Source of the DNA: JBBATK01 sp044224515
GTDB taxonomy: Bacteria > Bacteroidota > Ignavibacteria > Kapaibacteriales > NICIL-2
Length of the DNA: 64,000 nucleotides
NCBI GenBank assembly: GCA_044224515.1
Contig: JBGAKH010000005.1
Span: 287,730 to 351,729, forward strand
Direction: 5' to 3'
Shown here: positions 36,767 through 45,624 of the stretch, one piece after another
How the letters are laid out: every line of letters begins with the position of its first letter
Numbering within the stretch: the first letter of the stretch is position 1
Position numbers and translations under genes: made by a program
Notes under the pieces: generated by a model
The model's input: the letters and a program-made list of their open reading frames with translations, nothing else
What the model was told of the DNA's origin: nothing
Databases searched by the model: none

Positions 36767-38805
36767 TGCGTAGATACGGAACCAACTCTCGTACTTCACG
36801 GCATAGACACAGTATTGTCCTTTCGATGTGCCTGCTTCTACTATGCACTATGGCGCAATCGAAAGCATCAGCTGTTGATAGTCTCACACAGTGGAAAGCC
36901 GGCATCGGTGCAGGTCTGAGCTTTAACAATCATGTTTGCTCATTGAATGCAATGCCTGATGTGCCTAGCTGTGCACCGCTCATGACCAAAGGGAGTGGAA
37001 GCGCGCTGTTCCTAAGCGGTTTTTGGGCAGTGCCAATAACGGAGCGACTGATGTTTTCAGCCGGTCTTGGGTATCGCAATCTCGATGGCTTGTTGAGCGT
37101 TACACAAAGTCAACTCATCGATGACAATGGCATGCGCATGGCAACTATCGAGTATAGTGTACAAACCAAAGTGAGCTGTATAGAGCTATGTCCGGAACTG
37201 CGCTATCAACTTGGACCGGTCAGTATCCTTGGTGGACTCCGAGTGGGACTCTATCCAAACGCCACCTACGAACAACAGGAACTCATTCAGTCGCCGTCAA
37301 ACGTTGTGTTCGAGAATGATCGACGCGACAGAATGAACTTTTCCGGAGATATTACTCGCTTGAGTTCTACCGAGCTCAGTGCCTCGATTGGACTAAGTAC
37401 CTCCTTTCAACTTGGCTCTGCGGGCGCATGGAGTGTCGAACCCCGCGTCAGCTATGTGGCAATGATGTCAAACATGTTGAACACTCCTGATCCGTGGAGC
37501 GTACACGCAGTCTGTTTGGGTGTCTCCCTTGTCTACACAAAACAACGTGAAGAAGTCGTTGTGGTGCCACCGGTCATTGCTCCGGTACCTGAGCCGAAGA
37601 AATTGCCTGAGCCAATAGCCCAAGCGCCAAAGCTAAAGAAGAAACTCTTTAAAGGTCCATATATCGCTACGCTTCGAGACTCCAACAACCTTGCGATTGG
37701 TCAGCAACTGAATGTGATTAATACAATCTCGCAGAATACCTATGCAATGATTAACTACGTCTTCTTCGACAGTGCATCCGCAACGATACCAAACCGCTAT
37801 CGTGTGTTGAGTTCGTCTGAAGCCGCGCAGTTCAAAACAACCGAACTGAACGCTACGAGTACCATGCAGATCTATTACAACATTTTGAATCTCATTGGAC
37901 ACCGGATGCGCGAAGACCTCAAAACGCGCATCGTACTTGTTGGCTGCAATTCGGGCGACGGCTCAGAGAAAAACAACATGAGTTTGTCGAAAGATCGGGC
38001 GGAAAGTGTGAAGCGCTATTTAACATCCGTATGGTCTGTAGACCCCGCGCGTATCTCAGTGAACGCTCGCAATCTTCCTGAATCACCATCCAGCTCTACA
38101 AGTCAAGATGGTGCTCAAGAGAATCGTCGCGTTGAAATTCGTACGGAATCGAGCGAGCTTCTGGAGCCTCTCATTTTCAGCGATACGGTGTGTACGATTA
38201 ACGCTAAGACGTTGGGCTTCCCGGGCACTATTGAGCCGAGTATTCAAGTCAGTTCATGGTCCCTTAGTATACGTAACAACGATAAGACAGTGGCTTCTAT
38301 GGGAGACCAAGGACCTCTTCCGGCTGAAATAAAGTGGGATACAGACATTGATCGCGAGAGTATTCAGCGTGCACACGGGAGTCTGCGCGCGGTGCTTAAG
38401 GTGGTCGACACAGAAGGCGAACACTACGAAGTTGAATCCGAGGCGATTTCAATCAAACAACAACGAGTACGTAACTCCACTATTCAACGTTTCTCGCTCA
38501 TCACTTTTGCCTATAACACGAGCACGATGTCGAAGAGTGACCGCAGTATCATCAACATCATCAAGAAAAACATAAGTCCGAAGTCTATAGTCCATGTGAC
38601 CGGCTATACCGATCGTGTTGGTGATCTCGAGTACAATCGACAGCTTTCCGAACAACGCGCTCAACAAGTTGCGCGCGTCCTCCATGCTCCTTTGGAGAAT
38701 GCCCGGGGAGAAGGAGCGGAGAATCAGTTGTACGACAATGCCACTCCGGAAGGTCGCTTCTACAGTCGTACAGTTATTGTGACGATCGAAACACCCTTTG
38801 ATTAA
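36766..38805 (+). CDS. Outer-membrane protein with two OmpA-like domains
   Basis: 679 residues. The ATG at 36766 overlaps the previous stop; a GTG one codon earlier is possible. Signal-like N-terminus: RHSIVLSMCLLLLCTMAQSKA. Residues about 40-250 show alternating strands of a small outer-membrane barrel (WKAGIGAGLSFNN ... LSVSLVYTKQ-like end), then a Pro-rich linker (VVPPVIAPVPEPKKLPEP). Two OmpA-like regions follow. The first is at about 325-460 (YVFFDSASATIP, LSKDRAESVKRYLTS, ENRRVEIRT). The second is at the C-terminus (FAYNTSTMSKSDRSI, VTGYTDRVGDLEYNRQLSEQ). OmpA domains bind peptidoglycan, so this protein may tie the surface fibre assembly to the wall; that link is inference from the operon. 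A strong hairpin follows the gene. Confidence 0.8.
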   Translation: MRRYGTNSRTSRHRHSIVLSMCLLLLCTMAQSKASAVDSLTQWKAGIGAGLSFNNHVCSLNAMPDVPSCAPLMTKGSGSALFLSGFWAVPITERLMFSAGLGYRNLDGLLSVTQSQLIDDNGMRMATIEYSVQTKVSCIELCPELRYQLGPVSILGGLRVGLYPNATYEQQELIQSPSNVVFENDRRDRMNFSGDITRLSSTELSASIGLSTSFQLGSAGAWSVEPRVSYVAMMSNMLNTPDPWSVHAVCLGVSLVYTKQREEVVVVPPVIAPVPEPKKLPEPIAQAPKLKKKLFKGPYIATLRDSNNLAIGQQLNVINTISQNTYAMINYVFFDSASATIPNRYRVLSSSEAAQFKTTELNATSTMQIYYNILNLIGHRMREDLKTRIVLVGCNSGDGSEKNNMSLSKDRAESVKRYLTSVWSVDPARISVNARNLPESPSSSTSQDGAQENRRVEIRTESSELLEPLIFSDTVCTINAKTLGFPGTIEPSIQVSSWSLSIRNNDKTVASMGDQGPLPAEIKWDTDIDRESIQRAHGSLRAVLKVVDTEGEHYEVESEAISIKQQRVRNSTIQRFSLITFAYNTSTMSKSDRSIINIIKKNISPKSIVHVTGYTDRVGDLEYNRQLSEQRAQQVARVLHAPLENARGEGAENQLYDNATPEGRFYSRTVIVTIETPFD

Positions 38806-38822
38806 TACACAATTTCTTTCAA

Positions 38823-38854
38823 TTATGCGACTGCGCTGAGGCGCAGTCGCATAA
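38823..38854 (+). terminator. 14-bp perfect hairpin after the fibre operon
   Basis: TTATGCGACTGCGC and GCGCAGTCGCATAA pair perfectly around a TGAG tetraloop, starting 18 bp after the stop at 38805. There is no T tract, but position and stem strength fit a transcript end or an RNA-stabilising structure. Confidence 0.75.
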
Positions 38855-38975
38855 ACCATCTGTAATACCGTCATCAAGCAGTTACAAACCCTATCCATGC
38901 TCGACATGCGTCACCGGCTATAGGCATGGTGAAGTGGGCACGGGGAGTGACTCAGATCCTCCAATCGTTTTTCGT

Positions 38976-39007
38976 AAAAAAAAATAGAGCAGGGGATAGC
39001 TGCTCTA
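38976..39007 (-). terminator. Intrinsic terminator of the sigma/anti-sigma operon
   Basis: On the minus strand TAGAGCAG (39007-39000) pairs with CTGCTCTA (38992-38985) across a 7-nt loop and runs into nine Ts (38984-38976). It lies about 205 bp after the lipoprotein stop. Another inverted repeat, GTAGGTA/TACCTAC, lies between at 39031-39059. Confidence 0.85.
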
Positions 39008-39212
39008 CTTTGCCGCTCGAGACAGCCTTTGTAGGTACTCGCGTTGCTTGAATACCTACGCTGACCTAGTGTGGGGGCGATGGATATATCACTGTTCGTT
39101 TTCTCGGACCGGTTGCGCCACGGGTACGATATGTACAGATGTGCCGGCTGACACGAAGAACGGCACCTGATCCGAGGGTCTCACATTGTAGCGCTTCCAT
39201 GGGATCACCAGG

Positions 39213-40352
39213 CTATGGTGTTATTGTGATTTTAAAGTCACAGGCGTCGTCTACTACCACACCCGAGCCTGCTGTAATTCCAAAGACCGCGTGCTCGGTG
39301 TATGTACCTGTCGCCTTGGCTGTCAGATCCCCAATGACTTCAACGGCGCCATTTGGTTGGATGGTGATGGGGAGTGTAGCGTTGTAGATTATCATGGGAC
39401 AATCAAAGCCGGCATTGGAAACAGTTGGTAAGGACGACAATGTGCACGCTTGAGAACTACGGTTGATAATGTGACAAGCAAGTTTTATAGTGGAACCAAC
39501 CTTCATGGTCGTGGTGACGTCTGTTGTAATAATCTCGCTCTTCTGACCGGCAACAACCACAACGTTGTTAGCAATCTGCACTGCACTGCCAAAGCTCAGA
39601 GTCGTGTTGTACCAACCCGCAGCCAAAATCATTCCTCCTGTAGCTGCACGTGCTGAAACAGTAACGCTGATGCTGGCACCCGGCGCTAGGATGATCGGGA
39701 AGTTAGGGCTGACAACGCTGAAGGGATGCAAGGAGTTCGCAGACCAGGTCGGTTTTGGTATGCGCATGTATGAGTCCGAATCATGATTGGTTAGTACGAA
39801 GTTCAGAGTCTTCACATCCATAGACGTTAACAATGAATCGAAATTCAGGACGCTGAGATCGCTCGTGCAATCGGAATTGATGTCAATGGTGTCGGGTGGC
39901 GAGGAGAAGATGCGAGCATCCAAGCTGAGCGCTGCGGTAGCATTGCCATTCAATACGATAGCATCTTGAAAACTACCATCTTGTGCCGTAGCATCAAATC
40001 GCGCATTAAAACTCAAACTGGAGTGTCCGGAACCCTTTGGAGCGACGACTAAAGGCAGGGTTGGCAGATTGAGCAAGCTGAAGTGTTGGTTGTTTTTCTG
40101 CAAACTGATCGACTCGATTTTTACACTGTCGGTGGTCGAGGTGTTCTCGTATACCAAGTCGATAACTTTGGATGCAGATGGCTTGAGTGTACCAAAGTTC
40201 GTCGTGCTATTGCTGAGCTTCATGCTCGAGACGTTGGTTGTGATTTTTGCATCGACATTTCTGTTTGCCGTGACATCGGTGGCATTGTTGCACGACATCA
40301 AGGTGCAGATGAGCGCTGCGCTAAGCAGCGGGAGGGCAAAGTGTTTAGTCAT
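39213..40352 (-). CDS. Lipoprotein with HYDIN/ASPM-like beta domains
   Basis: 379 residues. The signal peptide ends in a lipobox (ALICTLMSC), so Cys20 should be lipidated and the mature protein held in the envelope. The rest is all-beta: an N-terminal segment of the choice-of-anchor/HYDIN kind (TTNFGTLKPSASKVIDLVYE, then LPLVVAPKGSGHSSLSF) and at least one more such domain (FPIILAPGASISVTVSAR). These domains usually mediate binding and have no catalysis. It lies 62 bp downstream of the anti-sigma gene in the same direction and is followed by a terminator, so it is probably the last gene of the ECF operon and could be a surface sensor or a regulated output. Confidence 0.75.
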   Translation of the reverse strand: MTKHFALPLLSAALICTLMSCNNATDVTANRNVDAKITTNVSSMKLSNSTTNFGTLKPSASKVIDLVYENTSTTDSVKIESISLQKNNQHFSLLNLPTLPLVVAPKGSGHSSLSFNARFDATAQDGSFQDAIVLNGNATAALSLDARIFSSPPDTIDINSDCTSDLSVLNFDSLLTSMDVKTLNFVLTNHDSDSYMRIPKPTWSANSLHPFSVVSPNFPIILAPGASISVTVSARAATGGMILAAGWYNTTLSFGSAVQIANNVVVVAGQKSEIITTDVTTTMKVGSTIKLACHIINRSSQACTLSSLPTVSNAGFDCPMIIYNATLPITIQPNGAVEVIGDLTAKATGTYTEHAVFGITAGSGVVVDDACDFKITITP

Positions 40353-40414
40353 AATGATCTACTTAAAGTTGAAAAGAATGTTGTCGTTGGAAAATTGGAC
40401 CTGCAGGCTAGAGT

Positions 40415-41953
40415 TTAGAACCCAATACTAAATCCGGTACTGAGACCGAGTTTTTGCGTCGAGAATCTGTCGCTGTTTTGCTTATAGAAAAAGGAGCTTC
40501 CTTCGAGTGCCAGGTTGAACATGCATGACGAGCTGATGGACGCACGCATGCCGAGAGCGATACGTCCCATCGGACCTAAAATGGTCGCTCCCGCACTCAG
40601 TTGTGCAAAGGGTGTGAGGCCGTAATCCTCACGTATGGAATCGAATGTGTAGTCGTAGGTGCAAGCCATCCACAGTGCCAGGTAATTTTGACGTATGTGT
40701 TCTACACTGCTGCTTGTTGTGTTTGTGTACTCTTGCAGGAGTGTCTCTTGCCCAAGCTCGACACCCAGAGAATGACCGCCGCCTACACGTCTTGTGTAAC
40801 GTAGCGCAATGTTGTTCACGGGAGGTGTGATGAGTCCCGCAAGATCAATACTCGGGTACGAGCGCATAAAGAACATGCGAAGATCGAAGCGATGCAAGTG
40901 TGGTCCCGCGGAGAAGTCAAGCGCTTGCGATTCCTGAGCAGCTTGTTTAGCGTTCGAGTTCGATGTGGCGAGGCTTGCACCGATATTATGTGAGCTAGTT
41001 TGGTTGTCAACCACGGAAGACACGGTTGGTGAAACGCTCGTGTGCCGATCCGGAGCAGGATGTGTAGGCATCGGCTCCTCGACATCAGTACCGGATTTGA
41101 GATTGAAGAGTCCTTCGCTTCCATTGCTTAAGAGAAAGCCCCGGGTAGCAGATCTCGAACGGGACAGGAGCGCATGATCATATTGACCTGCATTCAACAA
41201 TGTGGTAGCCGGATAGAGCACTGAAGTTGTGCTCGGTGAGTGACGATCCGCTGCACAAAAAGAAGCTAAATCTGTACTGCGATGTTTGTTTCGAGAGAAT
41301 TCACCGAAGGATGAAGCATGTTTTTCCGGATGAGCGTGCAGCCCTCCACCGTGAGTTCGATGCTGTGCATCGGTGAAAGCTCGTGTTGTGGAGCGTTGGA
41401 GATGAGAGGTCGCAACAGGTTGTGTCTCTGTAGACTGCGATGAGAGCAGCGGAGTGGAATTTGTATGTACTGTCGTTTCGTGCGCGGTAAGTCCCGTAGC
41501 GGAAGACATGACAGTAGCGGCACGCTCTGTTTGCAGCGCTTGATGCTTGTCACCTAAGTTTCTTGAAGGGCTGAAGTCATTGGAAGCTTCTGTACCCGGA
41601 CCATATGCCGGAAGCGATGTACCAAGTGCTAAAAACACCGCAGAGGTGCATACACAGCTCACGATTGCTGAGACGAAGCCGGCACGCCAGACAGAGGAGC
41701 GAAGAGCTTGGCTAGCCGGACTTGAACTTGTGGCTTGATTTGAGACAGCTTCCATCAATCGTTGACGGAGTTGGGGCGGTGGCTCCTCAAGCTTTGAACG
41801 TAACGTTGTTCTAATGCTCGACCCAAGGGTGAATTCTGCACGCAAGGTAGGGTCAGAAGCCAGTCGTTGGAAGAAGACCTCTTGTTCGGTATCTGAGAGC
41901 TCTCCATCGAAGTAGCGATCGAGCATGTCATCGTTGTCCATAGTCGTACTCAT
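40415..41953 (-). CDS. Anti-sigma factor fused to a barrel-like C-terminal domain
   Basis: 512 residues from the ATG at 41953; an ATG four codons later is possible. The upstream part of the open frame overlaps the sigma gene and is rejected. Residues 1-80 have the acidic helical look of ECF anti-sigma domains (MLDRYFDGELSDTEQEVFFQ, RLASDPTLRAEFTLG), without a zinc-binding HxxxCxxC motif. One membrane span is at about residues 88-112 (RAGFVSAIVSCVCTSAVFLA). A long Ser/Thr/His-rich linker of low complexity follows. The last 160 residues are alternating beta strands (NNIALRYTRRVGGGHSLGVE ... LGLSTGFSIGF) ending in Phe, as in small outer-membrane barrels. It would hold the sigma factor until an envelope signal arrives. 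Immediately downstream of the sigma gene (13 bp). Confidence 0.7.
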   Translation of the reverse strand: MSTTMDNDDMLDRYFDGELSDTEQEVFFQRLASDPTLRAEFTLGSSIRTTLRSKLEEPPPQLRQRLMEAVSNQATSSSPASQALRSSVWRAGFVSAIVSCVCTSAVFLALGTSLPAYGPGTEASNDFSPSRNLGDKHQALQTERAATVMSSATGLTAHETTVHTNSTPLLSSQSTETQPVATSHLQRSTTRAFTDAQHRTHGGGLHAHPEKHASSFGEFSRNKHRSTDLASFCAADRHSPSTTSVLYPATTLLNAGQYDHALLSRSRSATRGFLLSNGSEGLFNLKSGTDVEEPMPTHPAPDRHTSVSPTVSSVVDNQTSSHNIGASLATSNSNAKQAAQESQALDFSAGPHLHRFDLRMFFMRSYPSIDLAGLITPPVNNIALRYTRRVGGGHSLGVELGQETLLQEYTNTTSSSVEHIRQNYLALWMACTYDYTFDSIREDYGLTPFAQLSAGATILGPMGRIALGMRASISSSCMFNLALEGSSFFYKQNSDRFSTQKLGLSTGFSIGF

Positions 41954-41966
41954 GGTGCACGTTGTG

Positions 41967-42527
41967 TTATTGATCCAGGTCTCGTATGTAGTCTGCAAGC
42001 AGACTACGTATCATCTTCATCGCACGCGAGGCTCGTGCTCGGGCGTTTTCGGCACGAATGCCAACAATGTCCGCTATCTCTTCGAACGACAAACCGAGTT
42101 GTTCGCGAAGGAGGACAATTTCTTTGTAGTCATCGGGCAGTTTTTCGATCGCTTCATACACTAGGCCTATCAGCTCTTGTTGCTCGTAAGCTCGTGTTGG
42201 CGCACCCGCATAGAGTTCTTCAATAAATTGTTCCGAGGGTTTTTGTCGAGCGAGTTCGTTGAAGCAAAGGTTGCGAGCACTTCGCAGCAAGTATGCACGC
42301 ACATTCTCGATGCTAGTCCCACCACGCAGTTGCTCATAGAAATTCACAAACACCTGTTGTACCAGGTCTTGCACTCCGCTCTCTGCACTACTGAGCATGC
42401 GTCGAACGTACGAGTACACCCGGGCAGCATGCAGATCATAGATCTGCGCAAAAGCCTCCGAGGCTTCGTTCGGCGCTGCCTCACGAATGCGCTGCACTAG
42501 CTGATATTCGAGGGTATTGGAGTTCAT
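41967..42527 (-). CDS. ECF-type RNA polymerase sigma factor
   Basis: 186 residues, the normal ECF length. The ATG at 42527 has a GAGGAA ribosome site. Sigma region 2 (AFAQIYDLHAARVYSYVRRM, SGVQDLVQQVFVNFYEQL, AYLLRSARNLCFNELARQ) and region 4 (LPDDYKEIVLLREQLGLSFE, then EIADIVGIRAENARARASRA) are both present. It directs RNA polymerase to extracytoplasmic-stress-type promoters and should be held inactive by the anti-sigma protein encoded 13 bp downstream. Such operons are often autoregulated; I could not identify its promoter motif. The region upstream contains a hairpin at 42754-42776. Confidence 0.93.
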   Translation of the reverse strand: MNSNTLEYQLVQRIREAAPNEASEAFAQIYDLHAARVYSYVRRMLSSAESGVQDLVQQVFVNFYEQLRGGTSIENVRAYLLRSARNLCFNELARQKPSEQFIEELYAGAPTRAYEQQELIGLVYEAIEKLPDDYKEIVLLREQLGLSFEEIADIVGIRAENARARASRAMKMIRSLLADYIRDLDQ

Positions 42528-42913
42528 TTCCTCAGAGCTGTTCCCGTAGAGCTTGACCTTTCATGACTGTATCGGAGAAGCGGATCCGTCGCATCCGAGA
42601 GACATGGTACTGTAGCAGAGACAGAGCAGTGGATGCTTTGTGACAGGTTTGAAGCACTTTTATTTTTCTCCGGAGGAATGTGAGTGTTCTGAATCGGGAG
42701 TTTTATGTGCGCTGTCATCTCATGTGGCGTATTCGATGCATTGTCGCTAGACTCTCTCAGGCATGCAGGCTGAGAGCCCTCGGATACTTTCGTATCTCAC
42801 AACGTCTTGTATGTCTCTCACACGAAAGTGCTTGTTTCAGACTCAGGGAACTGGCTGCAGTAAAACTTGTCAGACCTTGAACGCATGATGCTGCAGATGT
42901 TGTACATGCTGCA
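42528..42913. other. Intergenic stretch with hairpin upstream of the sigma gene
   Basis: No gene seen. CTCTCAG (42754-42760) and CTGAGAG (42770-42776) form a hairpin with a GC-rich 9-nt loop. It could end the cyclase transcript (minus strand, stop at 42914) or sit in the leader of the sigma operon. There is no T tract in either direction. Confidence 0.4.
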
Positions 42914-44878
42914 CTATTCACAATGCAGGAAATACGTAGACATCACCCCTTTACCCTTGATGTCTAGCAGACCACGGTCTTCAAAGTGAAAGCGCGTTGA
43001 TGATCTAAGGAGAGTCTCATCAAGACCCGCGTGCGAGCGTTGATCTATAACTGCATTCATGAAATCCGCAGACACATGAATCTTGTTGGATTCACCTTGA
43101 CTCTCCATTCTGCTTGCCATATTGACGGCATCTCCCCACAAGTCATAGGTATATTTATTCTCACCGAGTATGCCGGCCACAACCGAACCTGTGTGTAAAC
43201 CAATACGATATTCGAGGCGCACGGGCAGTGAGAACTGTCCGGTGTAATCGACTTCTTCTAGCATTTCCAGCGCAGCGAGAGAAGAGCGAAGTGCATGGTC
43301 GTTGACTTCAACCGGTGCGCCGCAAACGGCCATGTAGGCATCGCCTATGGTCTTGATCTTTTCCAGCCCATGTTTCTGACATATCACATCGAATCGTTTG
43401 AACACTGTGTCAAGCAGTTCCACGAGCTCAATGGCCGGGAGCGTAGCGGACAGTTGCGTAAAGCCAACAATATCAATGAAGAGCACTGTAACATTAGGGT
43501 GCACATCGGCGATACGCTTTTCGCCACTTATGAGTCGCTCCGTGATATTCTTGGGTAACATATTGGCAAGAATATCATCCATCGCTTTCGTGCGAGCACG
43601 TTCAACGGCTACACTCTTTTCTTGGTCGGCAACTTTGCGTTCGTAGACAAGTTGGTCGGCTACTTTCAGTGAATGCTCTCGCTGAATTTCTTTCTCCAAT
43701 TCGTGGTACTTCTTGAAACATGAATACGCTTTGGAGACCTCGTCTGTTTGCTCATACAGTGTAGCCAACAAAAGGTAATTCTCGTGCTGATGTTGCTTTG
43801 CACCGATCTCTTGATTTATGCGCACTGCTTCTAACAAATTGCTCTCGGCCTTTTCAGGATTGTACGCATCGTACCGGAGCTCTGCGTACAGCGCGCCGAT
43901 TTTGCTGAGGTTAAATGCCACAGCTTCTACGTTGCCCAGAGTTTGGTTCATTTCCAGGGCTTGTTCCTGGTAGCGTAAGGCTTCATCGTACTCTTCTGAG
44001 CTATGAGCAATGAGACCCAAGTTCGCAAGAACGTCGGCGGCACCACTTAAGCTGCCTATTGTACGATAGACTTCGAGTGCATTACGATAGAGTGTTTTGG
44101 ATTTCGCAAAGTCTTCAGTGTGGAAATACACTCCGCCAATATTTGCGCTCGTAGTTGCTACTCCAAGTTTGTCGTCCAATTCTTCGTGTTTGCTCAGAGC
44201 CTTGTTGAAATACTCCAGAGCGCTTGTGAAGTTGGAGAGCATAAGGTACACCGTTCCGAGGTTGCCGGAGTGCGTTGCGACCTCGTTGTGCAGTTCTAGT
44301 TCCTCGCAGAGATGTAGCGCTTTATAGAAATATTGGATAGCCATTGGATAGTTGGCCAGACTGAGGTAGACATTGGCAATGTTTCCCATGTGGCGAGCCA
44401 TGCCCGCTTCGTTGTTATACTGCTCATCGATGTCCAATGCCTTATGGTAACACTCGATTGCCCTTGAGTAATTCGCTCGGTTCTTATATACCAGACCAAT
44501 GTTGCCATAGACAATGGCACAGCGCATGTGATCCTCATTCGCGCTAAACAACTCCAGGGCACGATCGTAGAGTTCGAGGGCTTCGGTGTAGTTGTTTTGT
44601 CGACGTGCAATGTTTCCCAACACATTAAGGGCTCTGCCTTTTTGAACATCTAGACCTAATGCGTCCGCTTCGCGCAAAGCAGCGGTAGCAGCCTGCTCGG
44701 CTTCCTCGTAAAGTGATTGTTCCAATAAGCGCGCTGTTTGGTTGATACGCGCGTCAATGCGGGCAGCCTGAGCTTCTGAGTCTTCCGACATCGCCACAGG
44801 TTCGGTGCCTTCATTCTGTTGTTCGCCCTCGTCGACCGTTCCGCGTTTGTGCTTTGCGGCGTCTTCTTGCATGGTCAT
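42914..44878 (-). CDS. Class III adenylate/guanylate cyclase with TPR repeats
   Basis: 654 residues from the ATG at 44878, preceded by AGGAGGAGG; the longer upstream frame is rejected. There is no signal peptide, so it is cytosolic. Residues about 80-400 hold about eight tetratricopeptide repeats (ALNVLGNIARRQNNYTEALE, YGNIGLVYKNRANYSRAIEC and so on). A coiled linker with the usual MLPKNITERLISGEKRIAD follows, then the cyclase domain from about residue 460. Metal-binding Asp residues are in LFIDIVGFT and TIGDAYMAV. The purine-specifying Lys of EKIKTIGDAY and Asp of YDLWGDAVN fit ATP, and the transition-state Asn/Arg of VNMASRM are present, so it should be active and make cAMP. The TPRs probably receive a protein signal. 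It is divergent to a small Ig-like gene and to a second cyclase of the same plan. Confidence 0.92.
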   Translation of the reverse strand: MTMQEDAAKHKRGTVDEGEQQNEGTEPVAMSEDSEAQAARIDARINQTARLLEQSLYEEAEQAATAALREADALGLDVQKGRALNVLGNIARRQNNYTEALELYDRALELFSANEDHMRCAIVYGNIGLVYKNRANYSRAIECYHKALDIDEQYNNEAGMARHMGNIANVYLSLANYPMAIQYFYKALHLCEELELHNEVATHSGNLGTVYLMLSNFTSALEYFNKALSKHEELDDKLGVATTSANIGGVYFHTEDFAKSKTLYRNALEVYRTIGSLSGAADVLANLGLIAHSSEEYDEALRYQEQALEMNQTLGNVEAVAFNLSKIGALYAELRYDAYNPEKAESNLLEAVRINQEIGAKQHQHENYLLLATLYEQTDEVSKAYSCFKKYHELEKEIQREHSLKVADQLVYERKVADQEKSVAVERARTKAMDDILANMLPKNITERLISGEKRIADVHPNVTVLFIDIVGFTQLSATLPAIELVELLDTVFKRFDVICQKHGLEKIKTIGDAYMAVCGAPVEVNDHALRSSLAALEMLEEVDYTGQFSLPVRLEYRIGLHTGSVVAGILGENKYTYDLWGDAVNMASRMESQGESNKIHVSADFMNAVIDQRSHAGLDETLLRSSTRFHFEDRGLLDIKGKGVMSTYFLHCE

Positions 44879-45105
44879 GCCTCCTCCTGCAATGATAGTG
44901 CTCCCACTCCTCGGCAGCGTAGAATTCACGGTGTTCCCGGAGCTGTTGTACAAAATACAACCATGGGCCTTCGTAGAAATGAAAGGACCCATTCAGCTAT
45001 CTGAAGAATTGCTAAGGACTCGTTGCGTAAAAAGTGTATTTTGTTAGGCCTGCCATTCACTTTTACATGTATTTGTATTTTTTTACATTCTATAGGAGTA
45101 CTCCC

Positions 45106-45360
45106 ATGCAAGACCCCATCAATCCAGGTGGAATCAGAGTTATCGTTAAGGATTCCGAAGGAAACGCCGTCGTTGGTGCTACTGTGACGATAGAGCCCGT
45201 GCTTGTGGGCGGAACCAATGGGAGCGGAGTTACGAACCATGATGGAGTTCACAGATTTGAAGTGACTCCGGGACAATACAAGGTAAATCTGACGCCGCCA
45301 TCACAAGTAATTGTAACGGCCCAGTCGGATGCCGATACCAATGCCGAGCTAAAGTTTTAA
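45106..45360 (+). CDS. Small carboxypeptidase-regulatory/Ig-like domain protein
   Basis: 84 residues. The ATG at 45106 has AGGAG 7 bases upstream; the longer frame is non-coding leader. The sequence is a single beta-sandwich of the CarboxypepD_reg/prealbumin-like type (GGIRVIVKDSEGNAVVGATV, then TNGSGVTNHDGVHRFEVTPG, QYKVNLTPP). No signal peptide or lipobox is visible, so it should stay in the cytosol, which is unusual for this fold. It lies between two cyclase genes, 227 bp from the divergent one and 264 bp before the next. A role as a TPR ligand is speculation. Nothing firm is seen in 45361-45624; a minus-strand frame there overlaps this gene and is doubtful. Confidence 0.65.
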   Translation: MQDPINPGGIRVIVKDSEGNAVVGATVTIEPVLVGGTNGSGVTNHDGVHRFEVTPGQYKVNLTPPSQVIVTAQSDADTNAELKF

Positions 45361-45624
45361 AGACCTGTACGTAGCTGCGGACAAGCCGGAACGCGCTTAG
45401 CTGCGCCCTCCGTGTGCCTGGTTGCAGTTGTAGTTGTTGCACGACATCGATGGTGCGACCTCGACTTTCATAGGCAATTGTCCTCAGCTCTTTGTCTTCA
45501 ACGGAAGCGAGTACTGCGTCGTGTTTATCGGGTGATGTACTGACTACAAGGTGACTGTACCCGGCGTTCCCAACGTTTGGACCGACCATAAACCAGCAGC
45601 GCGTCGAATTTTTGGTACCTGTTT

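Noticed and set aside
45230..45589. 119-codon minus-strand frame after the small Ig-like gene
   Set aside because: It overlaps half of the 84-residue gene, which has a good ribosome site and a recognised fold. The composition is partly coding-like but no homologous pattern was recognised.
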